Shown in pieces: positions 50,846 through 63,244 of a DNA stretch of 64,000 bases (position 1 is the stretch's first letter; each line of letters begins with the position of its first letter). The DNA comes from Nemertoderma westbladi (lineage: Eukaryota; Xenacoelomorpha; Nemertodermatida; Nemertodermatidae), in contig JAUCBJ010007331.1 of the NCBI GenBank assembly GCA_032718475.1, positions 1 through 64,000 of the forward strand. Direction: 5' to 3'. Position numbers and translations under genes: made by a program. The notes under the pieces are model-generated. The model was not told the origin of the DNA. It worked only from the letters and a program-made list of their open reading frames with translations, and ran no database searches.

Positions 50846-53800
50846 ACACACAATTACCAACTACTTACACAATGCACACAATCCTACGAAGTCATTACTA
50901 AGTTAGATAGTAGCAGTAATATTTGACAGCAGTTAATTTCTTAATTTGCAAATTGTTATAACAATACAGTATATTCCATGTTTCATCTACACATTTCCTG
51001 TTTTATTACTCATGAATGGGAAACAGAGTGTAAGAGTTCACTGAGGAAGATCAGCCATGGTGGTGAAAAGACATTCCCAAATATATTGAGCCTAAAAGAT
51101 TAACTCATTCATTACTCAAAAATTGGTTCAATGCAGCATGCCGATTGTTCGTTGTGTGTTGGAAGATAAATTATGTTTTTAAGTCGGCACAACAATCTCA
51201 ATGCAGCTGCAATGTAGCATGTCGATTATAGATAGATAGACCGACCAGCAGTCGGCCAGGTATTAATTAAGTCAGCATTTTAAGTTATTAAGTTAGCACA
51301 TATTTATATTTACACCTCATCATACCTGAAACTGAAACTAAAATTTAGTGTTTGAGTTGGCAATAAACAATCAAATGATAGAATAGGAGCGGGCGTAATA
51401 GAAAGTTAATCCTAAATGAATCAGAAATCAGTTTATCCTAAATGAATGTACCGGAATGTATTGACTTTCACATCAACTGTGGTACAGTAATGTTCGAATT
51501 TGGAATAAAACTACATACATATATATTATTTGATCTAAAGTAATCCACCTACAGTGTTCTGATATTCTTAGTTTTATTTACCTTCACTAAACAATCGTTA
51601 GTGGTTGTGAATCACTTGGAACAGCACACTGTATATTTCGTGTAGAATTTTATGGCGAATCCGAATATGTAAGTTGTTACTTCTCATCATGTAAACTTTG
51701 GAGATATGACGCATGAGGGATATAATTTAGTTCTTTAATCCTTTTTCTGTAAAATATTTGATTAAGTAGCCGCAAAAACTTGCCATTTAGGTACGTTCAC
51801 AATTCAGTCGGACATTGTGCTTTCAGGTCTGACTACCTTAGGGGCTTGGTCTATGGGAACTAGGAATATAGCCGCAGGTTGTTACAAATTTGGAATCCCC
51901 GCAACACCAACCGTGTACCGTGGATTAGTTGTTTTGGGTCTGGGACAATGCTGGCAATTTTGAAAACGAAAATATCAAATCTGACGTAAATGCAACAAAT
52001 CCACACGTAAATGAGGTGAAACAATCTGTTCCAAAATTCAAAAGATCTCGATATAATTTAATAAAAAATTTGAGACATATTCCAGGTTTGTTATTAAAGT
52101 TATTATAGTAAGTAGTTATTAGTTATTAGGTAACTATTTATTCAAAATTCCCCAGCCACGTAATTGTTTAATTTGTTTACTGGCTAATCCGGCTCATGCA
52201 TGTAGTGTTAATAATATGTATGCACGTGGACTGACTGTTCTCTAATTGGTTGGTTGTTAATTCCCTAATTGGTTGGTTGATAAACTAAATCCACCACCCT
52301 CCTTCAACATTCATATATACAATCAAAAACAATTGAAGCGAATCTAATGCTATTTTAATTTCAGGATGTGAACCTGATTTATAAGGAAGTTGATATACAA
52401 AGTTCTGCCAAGTTTAATTGTTTTCATATTCCTAACATCCTGGCAACCTTTTAGCACAATAATTATAATTCTAGCCGTAGGGTCATTGACAATTAATTAA
52501 TTAATGTTATATGAGGTCATTGAAATAAAATTAACCAACCGTGTTCATGTTAATAACCTCGCCAATGAAAATAATTTGATTATTACAAATATTCACAAAA
52601 TATTTAATGAGAAATCAATAATAATACAATTTTTCTAAGATAGACTGTGTATGGTGTTAGTTGGGACTTTATTTATATTTGTTATCTAACTACATATCTA
52701 CTTCGCTAATGTTTTTTCATCTTTCCACTTGTTTAATTAATAAGATGATATAAAGTGGAACTTTATATGATTGATATATCAGAGTGAGACTTTATGTCAC
52801 ATTGATGGTGATACGACTCAATAGCTTTTCCGAGGGAGCAATATTGTACTTTACCAATGTTATCTGCAGAGTTATGTTCGGAATTTAACTCTTGTTCCTT
52901 GTGAATTTAACTCTTCACTCCAGTCTTTGTACTTTTTGCACTTGGTAGAGAAAAGTGTTGTTTCTCATTCGTATTTAGCTCAACAATTTTTAATGGAATG
53001 GCATGTGTGTGGATTTAATCACAGTTTTGTGTAGTTTCTGGTAACCGGAAACAAATAGAAGAATACTCAAAACATGGGAATTAGGGGATATCGTATATTT
53101 GGTTCTCTAAAAATGGGCCGTTGCATCCAAAATTTAAAATTTGTATATTTTCTAAATGTTTCTTTTTAAATCTTTTTAGGTCACAAATATATAAAGTATC
53201 AATGGCTGACTAAAATCTGTATTTTGCCGACACGCTGACTTCAACGAGTTAGTGATTCAAAGGATTCGATTGATGTATCCTGGGGTCTACCCCCCCATAA
53301 ACTATGAACAAAGTAATGACTTTAAAGTCCAATCGGTTTCTGCCTTAGCGGCCTTCTTCAGGTATAAAGAAGATATTATTTAAAATATAAATTACACCAA
53401 ACTGCAAGCCTAATTACTGAAAATTGTGGTACTAAATGGTAGACTGAAGGCGAACATGTAAACTTGACACGGAATTTGCCTCACGGCTAACTTGACCTAA
53501 TTATTAGTGATATAATAATCAATAGATAAACTTATGAAAATATATGAATTATGGAAAATTGTTAAAATATATAATATAAAAATATATCTATTATCGATTA
53601 TGATTTATTGATTAGATTGGATCGCATTCCTAAATTTATCATTTCGTGGTACTAAAATGATTCAATTTTCTATCATTCGATTGAGTATTCCAGAAATCTG
53701 TATAGAAAATTCATACGAATATTGAAAACAACACATGGAATTTTACAGCGAAATCCAAATTGTAAAATTGTTATGTTGCATACCCGAAATTCGTGGTGCC

Positions 53801-54249
53801 CTATCACACCCAAGTCCTTTAGTCATAGTATATATAAATACTATATTCTAGAAGTCCTTGGGCAAACCCAAACGTTTTATGTTTTGAATGTAGTTCCAAT
53901 CCACTCAGCTGCACTGAAAACACATATATTCATTCCAACATAATATGGAATGTATACTAAACATATCTAGTTAGTTTTCAATGCAACATCCAAACAATTT
54001 GTAATATTGGTCCCGGCCCGGACTGGGACAACCACTATTTTTCAAGAAATTAATACTTTTGCTATTCATGGATTGAGAATTTTGAATTTTAGTGTTGTCA
54101 TTGTACAGTACATATACCTTCAATATCCCTTACACATATATTTATTTACCACTCATGAATTGATATCACAGACCATCCTTTAGTAAAAGTATAAATCCTA
54201 ACCACTTTCGATGTTTTAAAGAATGCGTGGAACTTATTTTTGCAGAAAG
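50846..54249. other. Long gene-free AT-rich stretch
   Basis: No supported gene across 3.4 kb. The only recognised sequence is a short LINE family 1 3'-end piece at about 51181-51245 (AGTCGGCACAACAATCT, then GCAGCTGCAATGTAGCATGT and a GATA run). A related ATGCAGCATGCCGATTG is at about 51133. Short frames (for example 53722-53943) have no supporting signal. Confidence 0.45.
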
Positions 54250-54253
54250 TAGT

Positions 54254-54363
54254 TCACTGTAAAGTAGAAGTAAAGTAGTAAAGAATTAGTGTAAAGTGGA
54301 AGTAAAGTAGTAAAGAATTAGTGTAAAGTAGAAGTAAAGTAGTAAAGAATTAGTGTAAAGTAG
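54254..54363. repeat. ~39-bp tandem repeat, 3 copies
   Basis: Three units of AAGTAGTAAAGAATTAGTGT followed by AAAGTAGAAGTAAAG-type sequence, with one G/A difference. It precedes the 46-bp satellite by about 80 bp. Confidence 0.8.
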
Positions 54364-54439
54364 ACGAGTTTGGTTCTTTTTAATATTATTTGTAGGGAGC
54401 AATATTAATTCAAAATAGGCCAAATGCGATAATTAACAT

Positions 54440-57400
54440 ACATGAGAGTACATCACAAAGCAGTATAGGGTACAGCACAGGCACATAACAAGAGTACATC
54501 ACAAACCAGTATAGGGTACAGAACAAACACATAACAAGAGTACATCACAAAGCAGTCTAGGGTACAGCACAAACACATAACAAGAGTACATCACAAAGAA
54601 GTATAGGGTACAGCACAAACACATAACAAGAGTTCATCACAAAGCAGTATAGGGTACAGCACAAACACATAACAAGAGTTCATCACAAAGCAGTATAGGG
54701 TACAGCACAAACACATAACAAGAGTACATCACAAAGAAGTATAGGGTACAGCACAAACACATAACAAGAGTACATCACAAAGAAGTAGAGGGTACAGTAC
54801 AAACACATAACAAGAGTACATCACAAAGCAGTACAGTATAGGGTACAGCACAAACACATAACAAGAGTACATCACAAAGCAGTACAGTATAGGGTACAGC
54901 ACAAACACATAACAAGAGTACATCACAAAGAAGTATAGGGTACAGCACAAACACATAACAAGAGTACATCACAAAGCAGTACAGTATAGGGTACAGCACA
55001 AACATATAACAAGAGTACATCACAAAGCAGTACAGTATAGGGTACAGCACAAACACATAACAAGAGTACATCACAAAGCAGTACAGTATAGGGTACAGCA
55101 CAAACACATAACAAGAGTACATCACAAAGAAGTATAGGGTACAGCACAAACACATAACAAGAGTACATCACAAAGAAGTAGAGGGTACAGTACAAACACA
55201 TAACAAGAGTACATCACAAAGAAGTATAGGGTACAGCACAAACACATAACAAGAGTACATCACAAAGCAGTACAGTATAGGGTACAGCACAAACACATAA
55301 CAAGAGTACATCACAAAGAAGTATAGGGTACAGTACAAACACATAACAAGAGTACATCACAAAGCAGTACAGTATAGGGTACAGCACAAACACATAACAA
55401 GAGTACATCACAAAGAAGTATAGGGTACAGCACAAACACATAACAAGAGTACATCACAAAGAAGTAGAGGGTACAGTACAAACACATAACAAGAGTACAT
55501 CACAAAGCAGTACAGTATAGGGTACAGCACAAACACATAGCAAGAGTACATCACAAAGCAGTATAGGGTACAGCACAAACACATAACAAGAGTACATCAC
55601 AAAGAAGTAGAGGGTACAGTACAAACACATAACAAGAGTACATCACAAAGCAGTACAGTATAGGGTACAGCACAAACACATAACAAGAGTACATCACAAA
55701 GCAGTACAGTATAGGGTACAGCACAAACACATAACAAGAGTACATCACAAAGAAGTATAGGGTACATCACAAAGCAGTACAGTATAGGGTACAGCACAAA
55801 CACATAACAAGAGTACATCACAAAGCAGTATAGGGTACATCACAAAGCAGTAGAGGGTACAGCACAAACACATAACAAGAGTACATCACAAAGCAGTCTA
55901 GGGTACAGCACAAACACATAACAAGAGTACATCACAAAGCAGTCTAGGGTACAGCACAGGCACATAACAAGAGTACATCATAAAGCAGTTGAGGGTACAG
56001 CACAAACACATAACAAGAGTACATCACAAAGCAGTCTAGGGTACAGCACAGGCACATAACAAGAGTACATCATAAAGCAGTTGAGGGTACAGCACAAACA
56101 CATAACAAGAGTACATCACAAAGAAGTATAGGGTACAGCACAAACACATAACAAGAGTACATCACAAAGCAGTATAGGGTACAGCACAAACACATAACAA
56201 GAGTACATCATAAAGCAGTTGAGGGTACAGCACAAACACATAGCAAGAGTACATCACAAAGCAGTATAGGGTACAGCACAAACACATAACAAGAGTACAT
56301 CACAAAGCAGTCTAGGGTACAGCACAGGCACATAACAAGAGTACATCATAAAGCAGTTGAGGGTACAGCACAAACACATAACAAGAGTACATCACAAAGC
56401 AGTCTAGGGTACAGCACAAACACATAACAAGAGTACATCACAAAGAAGTATAGGGTACAGCACAAACACATAACAAGAGTACATCACAAAGCAGTATAGG
56501 GTACAGCACAAACACATAACAAGAGTACATCATAAAGCAGTTGAGGGTACAGCACAAACACATAACAAGAGTACATCACAAAGCAGTATAGGGTACAGCA
56601 CAAACACATAACAAGAGTACATCACAAAGCAGTATAGGGTACAGTACAAACACATAACAAGAGTACATCACAAAGCAATATAGGGTACAGCACAAACACA
56701 TAACAAGAGTACATCACAAAGCAGTATAGGGTACAGCACAAACACATAACAAGAGTACATCACAAAGCAGTATAGGGTACAGCACAAACACATATCAAGA
56801 GTACATCACAAAGCAGTATAGGGTACAGCACAAAAACATAACAAGAGTACATCACAAAGCAGTATAGGGTACAGCACAAAAACATAACAAGAGTACATCA
56901 CAAAGCAGTATAGGGTACAGCACAAACACATAACAAGAGTACATCACAAAGCAGTAGAGGGTACAGCACAAACACATAACAAGAGTACATCACAAAGCAG
57001 TCTAGGGTACAGCACAAACACATAACAAGAGTACATCACAAAGCAGTATAGGGTACAGCACAAAAACATAACAAGAGTACATCACAAAGCAGTATAGGGT
57101 ACAGCACAAACACATAACAAGAGTACATCACAAAGCAGTATAGGGTACAGCACAAACACATAACAAGAGTACATCATAAAGCAGTATAGGGTACAGCACA
57201 AACACATAACAAGAGTACATCACAAAGCAGTATAGGGTACAGCACAAACACATAACAAGAGTACATCACAAAGCAGTATAGGGTACAGCACAAACACATA
57301 TCAAGAGTACATCACAAAGCAGTATAGGGTACAGCACAAAAACATAACAAGAGTACATCACAAAGCAGTATAGGGTACAGCACAAAAACATAACAAGAGT

Positions 57401-59790
57401 ACATCACAAAGCAGTATAGGGTACAGCACAAACACATAACAAGAGTACATCACAAAGCAGTAGAGGGTACAGCACAAACACATAACAAGAGTACATCACA
57501 AAGCAGTCTAGGGTACAGCACAAACACATAACAAGAGTACATCACAAAGCAGTATAGGGTACAGCACAAAAACATAACAAGAGTACATCACAAAGCAGTA
57601 TAGGGTACAGCACAAAAACATAACAAGAGTACATCACAAAGCAGTATAGGGTACAGCACAAACACATAACAAGAGTACATCGCAAAGCAGTCTAGGGTAC
57701 AGCACAAACACATAACAAGAGTACATCACAAAGCAGTAGAGGGTACAGTACAAACACATAACAAGAGTACATCACAAAGCAGTAGAGGGTACAGCACAAA
57801 AACATAACAAGAGTACATCACAAAGCAGTATAGGGTACAGCACAAAAACATAACAAGAGTACATCACAAAGCAGTATAGGGTAAAGCACAAACACATAAC
57901 AAGAGTGCATCACAAAGCAGTATAGGGTACAGCACAAACACATAACAAGAGTACATCACAAAGCAGTATATGGTACGGCACAAAGGAGTAGAGGGTACAG
58001 CACAAACACATAATAAGAGTACATCACAAAGCAGTATAGGGTACAGCACAAACACATATCAAGAGTACATCACAAAGCAGTATAGGGTACAGCACAAACA
58101 CATAACAAGAGTACATCACAAAGCAGTAGAGAATACAGCACAAACACATAACAATGAGTACATCACAAAGCAGTAGAGGGTACAGCACAAACACATAACA
58201 AGAGTACATCACAAAGCAGTATAGGGTACAGCACAAAAACATAACAAGAGTACATCACAAAGCAGTATAGGGTACAGCACAAACACATATCAAGAGTACA
58301 TCACAAAGCAGTATAGGGTACAGCACAAACACATAACAAGAGTACATCACAAAGCAGCAGAGGGTACAGCACAAACACATAACAAGAGTACATCCCAAAG
58401 AAGTAGAGGGTACAGCACAAACACATAACAAGAGTACATCCCAAAGAAGTAGAGGGTACAGCACAAACACATAACAAGAGTACATCACAAAGAAGTAGAG
58501 GGTACAGCACAAACACATATCAAGAGTACATCACAAAGCAGTAGAGAATACAGCACAAAAACATAACAAGAGTACATCACAAAGCAGTATAGGGTACAGC
58601 ACAAACACATAACAAGAGTACATCACAAAGCAGCAGAGGGTACAGCACAAACACATAACAAGAGTACATCCCAAAGAAGTAGAGGGTACAGTACAAACAC
58701 ATAACAAGAGTACATCACAAAACAGTAGAGCATAAAACAGTAGAGGGTTCAGCACAAACACATAACAAGAGTACATCACAAAGCAGTAGAGAATACAGCA
58801 CAAACACATAACAATGAGTACATCACAAAGCAGTAGAGGGTACAGCACGAACACATAACAAGAGTACATCACAAAGAAGTAGAGGGTACATCACAAAGCA
58901 GTAGAGGGTACAGCACAAACACATAACAAGAGTACATCACAAAGAAGTAGAGGGTACAGCACATACACATAACAAGACAAGACAACAAGAGTAGGCCTAC
59001 ATCACAAAACAGTACAGCATAAAACAGTACAGCACAAAACAGTACGGCACAAAACAGTACAGCACAAAACAGTACAGCACAAAACAGTAGAGGTTTCAGC
59101 ACAAACACATAACGAGAGTACAGCATAAACACATAACGAGAGTACATCACAAAGCAGTAGAGGGTACAGCACAAACACATAACAAGAGTACATCACAAAG
59201 CAGTAGTGGGTACAGGCACAAACACATAACAATGAGTACATCACAAAGCAGTATAGGGTACAGCACAAACACATAACAAGAGTACATCACAAAGCAGTAT
59301 AGGGTACATCACAAAGCAGTAGAGGGTACAGCACAAACACATAACAAGACAAGACAACAAGATTACATCACAAAACAGTACAGCACAAAACAGTACAGCA
59401 CAAAACAGTACGGTACAAAACAGTACAGCACAAAACAGTACAGCACAAAACAGTAGAGGGTTCAGCACAAACACATAATGAGATTACATCACAAAGCAGT
59501 AGAGGGTACAGCACAAACACATAGCAAGAGTACATCACAAAGAAGTAGAGGGTACAGCACAAACACATAACAAGAGTACATCACAAAGCAGTATAGGGTA
59601 CAGCACAAACACATAACAAGATTACATCACAAAGCAGAACGACACAAAACAGTACTGTACAGCACAAAACAGGACAACACAAAACAGTACAGCACAAAAC
59701 AGTACAGCACAAAACAGGACAGCACAAAACAGTACAGCACAAAACAGTACAGCACAAAACAGGACAGCACAAAACAGTACAGCACAAAGT
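54440..59790. repeat. 46-bp satellite array, ~113 copies
   Basis: The unit is GTACATCACAAAGCAGTATA followed by GGGTACAGCACAAACACATA and ACAAGA. A 51-bp variant (GCAGTACAGTATAGGG) is common at 54820-55800. A CATAAAGCAGTTGAGGG variant recurs at 55980-56550. The block 56791-57010 is repeated at 57297-57516, exactly 506 bp (11 units) later. At 58990-59090, 59360-59460 and 59640-59785 it degenerates into 15-bp CAGTACAGCACAAAA units. Minus-strand Cys/Leu/Tyr frames are repeat artefacts. Confidence 0.93.
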
Positions 59791-60036
59791 ACAGAATTAT
59801 GTTGTTGGCTGAATATTATATATTCATCCTGGTATTTTGATTATGGTTATTTGAGATGTTATGGAGTTGTTATGGAATTGTAACGCGACATGCAGGTTTA
59901 AAGAATTTTGAATTTTATTGATATCTGAATCTTTATCTGAATTTTAATATATTTAAACTATTATATAAATATTTATACCCTAATTATTCATAATATAAAC
60001 CTCGCCTCGGTATAAAATAAAAGGGCTGATATAAAC

Positions 60037-62175
60037 TTATAGAGCCGTTAGTTTATGAGCATCTGGATTTATTGTTGCTATGCCAACGTCAATAACAACG
60101 TCCTCTGAGTTTGCAGGTTTTGGTCTATCATCGTTATTATCGTAAGAATTATTATTGTCTTTGTAATGTGGCGTTTCAGAACAACTCAAGTCCGCGGAAG
60201 AATTAGCCATCGTGACACCGAAATTCTCGTAAGTTAGATGGTGAATCGCATCAATGTTAGATGCGGTGGCTATAGGAAAGTCACCCGCGGTGTTCCCTTC
60301 AGCTGTACGTTGAGGTTCTTGTACACCGTTCGTTTGGTTATGTTTATAAGGGCCTAATAATATACCGTTTTGCTTATTAGGTCCGACATTATTTGAAGAT
60401 TCAACGGTATTACCATCGGTACCCATAAGGTTGGCCGCTGGAACCGACAGTTTTCTTTGTATTTCCGTTAGATCCGGAGGTCTAGACCGACGTCGGTGCA
60501 TGTCCGCTACCACGGGAGTGGGACCATCTAGCTTGCGATTACGGAATCGACACATTAAGTATATTACGATGCCAATCATAACCAACGCGAAGACCCCAGA
60601 AGCGACATACAGGGCCAACATGTAGGAGTTTGTTTTGTCTTTGTCGCTCCCAGTTGTTGTGGAAACTGATCCGATGGGAATTGGCGTTGGTTGTATCTTC
60701 GTTGTAGGAGTTGGGTTTGTTGTCGTAGTTGGGTTTGTTGTTGTAGCTGGGTTTGTTGTTGTAGTTGGGTTTGTTGTTGTAGTTGGGTTTGTTGTTGTAG
60801 TTGGGTTTGTTGTTGTAGTTGGGTTTGTTGTCGTAGTTGGGTTTATTGTAGTAGTTGGGTTCATAGTCGTAGCTGGGTTTGTTGTTGTAGTTGGGTTTGT
60901 TGTTGTAGTTGGGTTTGTTGTTGTAGTTGGGTTTGTTGTTGTAGTTGGGTTCATAGTCGTAGCTGGGTTTGTTGTTGTAGTTGGGTTTGTTGTTGTAGTT
61001 GGGTTTGTTGTTGTAGTTGGGTTCATAGTCGTAGCTGGGTTTGTTGTTGTAGTTGGGTTTGTTGTTGTAGTTGGGTTTGTTGTTGTAGTCGGGTTTGTTG
61101 TTGTAGTTGGGTTTGTTGTTGTAGTTGGGTTTATTGTTGTAGTTGGGTTGCTTGTCGTTGTTGGGTTACTTGACGTAGTTGGGTCCGATGTTGTAGTTGG
61201 GTTCAAAGTCGTAGCTGAGTTTGTTGTTGTTATTGGTGTTGTTCTTGTTGTTAATAGTGGTGTTGTTGTAATGGGTTTTGGGACTTTTATCAACGCCAGT
61301 TGTTTCGGTGGGGATGTTATGACTTTCGTAGTTACTTTCCCGTTACCCACCATCGAAACATGACCAATTGAAATATCATTATCATATGTAACTGTTGTCG
61401 TTATGTATACGTCACTGTTGTCATCAACAATTATTGCATATGGTAGGCCGGGTAATGATGTACTGGATACTACCACTTCTCCATTGTTATCCACATCCTC
61501 ACCATTGATAGAAAATCGTTCAATTCGTTTCGTTTTGGAATAACTCTCCAATAAATATATCATATTTGTTGTTACATCCAGAGCTAAACCGTTAGGCCAT
61601 TTTAAATCTTTTTCTATAAGTTTAACTGGATCTGTTCCTCCACCCATACTACCTCTCATTACAGCCGGACTTGTTCCGTAATCAGTCCAATACACGAATC
61701 CTTGACCTTCTCTCGCATCAACAACTATAGCCCTGGGTTTATCTACTCCGTCACTGTTGGTGTACAAATCCTCGATATTATTTCCCCCAAAATCGCTCCG
61801 TCTTATCTTCTGTTTACCTTTATCAGTCCAGTAGATAAATCTTCCTTCAGCAACAGTTATCCCATCGATTTTACCTGAGGTTCCATCTCCTCCTATAATC
61901 CTTATCGGATCCACCCCAGTGTAATAGTTCCCTTTATATATACCGAAGGTAGTTTCATCCATGTTGTCACTAACAAACATGTCTCCACTCTCTTGGTCTA
62001 CAGCCAGTCCGTAGGGTTTGCTGAAATTATATAAAGTCTGTATTTCCTGTGTCCCAAGGTTGTAACTGTTGACATTAGTCTCCCCGATATAAACAATAGC
62101 GGTATCGAGTTCATTAGTCAAACACCCCGAAATAGACAAACAGACGACTATACAGATTATATGAATGTAGATCAT
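60037..62175 (-). CDS. YWTD-propeller mucin-stalk receptor C, 712 aa
   Basis: Third family member. Signal peptide MIYIHIICIVVCLSISGC, then a propeller (~22-300) with FIYWTDKG, FVYWTDYG and WPNGLALD, a core nearly identical to A. A ~200-residue stalk of NPTTTT hexads (unlike the TTTTPLP heptads of A) is followed by a transmembrane helix (~517-543, LALYVASGVFALVMIGIVIY) and a ~165-residue tail. The tail starts CRFRNRK, has RRRSRPPDLTEIQRKL and an Asn/Asp-rich end (NNNSYDNNDDRPK). No known signalling domain. Single exon. The first ~100 residues match B and the region from residue ~165 matches A, so the head looks mosaic. Confidence 0.88.
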   Translation of the reverse strand: MIYIHIICIVVCLSISGCLTNELDTAIVYIGETNVNSYNLGTQEIQTLYNFSKPYGLAVDQESGDMFVSDNMDETTFGIYKGNYYTGVDPIRIIGGDGTSGKIDGITVAEGRFIYWTDKGKQKIRRSDFGGNNIEDLYTNSDGVDKPRAIVVDAREGQGFVYWTDYGTSPAVMRGSMGGGTDPVKLIEKDLKWPNGLALDVTTNMIYLLESYSKTKRIERFSINGEDVDNNGEVVVSSTSLPGLPYAIIVDDNSDVYITTTVTYDNDISIGHVSMVGNGKVTTKVITSPPKQLALIKVPKPITTTPLLTTRTTPITTTNSATTLNPTTTSDPTTSSNPTTTSNPTTTINPTTTTNPTTTTNPTTTTNPTTTTNPTTTTNPATTMNPTTTTNPTTTTNPTTTTNPATTMNPTTTTNPTTTTNPTTTTNPTTTTNPATTMNPTTTINPTTTTNPTTTTNPTTTTNPTTTTNPTTTTNPATTTNPTTTTNPTPTTKIQPTPIPIGSVSTTTGSDKDKTNSYMLALYVASGVFALVMIGIVIYLMCRFRNRKLDGPTPVVADMHRRRSRPPDLTEIQRKLSVPAANLMGTDGNTVESSNNVGPNKQNGILLGPYKHNQTNGVQEPQRTAEGNTAGDFPIATASNIDAIHHLTYENFGVTMANSSADLSCSETPHYKDNNNSYDNNDDRPKPANSEDVVIDVGIATINPDAHKLTAL

Positions 62176-63235
62176 TTCGTATTATAAAAGTATGTTAATT
62201 AAGTATATTATATAACTAATATTATAACTAGTAATAAATTAATAATAATTATTGATATTTTTGAGTTCACCCTTTTATTACATGAATTTAAATTGTCAAT
62301 CAATATATATAATATTAAATTATTATTTTAATCTGTTTATTTTAATGTTAGAAAATTTTATATCGTTTTCGGGGTGACTTTGACTTAATATCACGTTAGG
62401 TATTAATTGCACTAGCGAGTTAATGGCAGGAAGGTCGCCATTTGATTCCAGAAAACGGCATGTTGTACATCTTCCTTTAATAATATACCAGTCTCTCGTT
62501 TGTCGCTAAATAATGTTTAACTTTGCCAATATTTATTGTGTCTAACCAAACATTATTTCCACTGGAAATTTAAATAAACATAACTAAATTTGTTACAACT
62601 TTTCAACTATTTTAGCAGCACAAAAATCCAGTACAGTGTGACCAAAAGAGTTTTCTATATGCTGTTGCTTTACTATATATTTTCAATGTTACACTATTTG
62701 ACAATGTGCAAGTATGTGGTACTGCGCAATATTTTATACTCCGCATATTTCTTCCTTGTTTGGTCATACATGAATATCTTTTTGTTTTCTTTGGCAACAC
62801 CAAGTAGTTGGACTAAGTACTGTAAACTATTAATAACGTAATTAAAATGTTTGGATACCATGAGAAATATAATATTTCTATATCTCCATAACATTAGAAT
62901 TACTGGCATCTAAACGGAGATTTATTTTATTATTTAGTGACGCAAATGTAATTGGTGCCCTTGTATAGTCCTTATATCCTTATATGGAATGCAGTGGGGT
63001 TTGTCATGACTAATAAACTAGGCAGTGCAATGCTGACTATTTCACTAACAAAATGTATTTTATAGAATTATCATTTATTTGATATTAATTATGGGATTTC
63101 TTCCGCCAAAACCCCCAATTACAGTAGTCACAAGATGCCAATAGTCGTAGTAATCGCGACAAAAATACGTATTTCAGCTGCCATATTTTAGTCACTGTCT
63201 CAGTTATTTTAGCTCATATTTTAGGCTCGCTCGCG
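62176..63235. other. 5' flank of receptor gene C, gene-free
   Basis: AT-rich. A TTTATAAT word lies about 13 bp upstream of the start codon (minus strand). Short frames near 62590-62910 lack any support. Confidence 0.4.
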
Positions 63236-63244
63236 TCTGTTTTC

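Noticed and set aside
54729-59787. Cys/Leu/Tyr-rich minus-strand frames
   Set aside because: Products of the 46-bp tandem repeat, with many overlapping frames and no start context.
54440-59790. CRISPR-like array
   Set aside because: Direct tandem repeats without unique spacers, in a clearly eukaryotic sequence.
60635-61363. Val/Gly-rich plus-strand frames opposite receptor C
   Set aside because: Antisense of the NPTTTT stalk repeats; no independent support.
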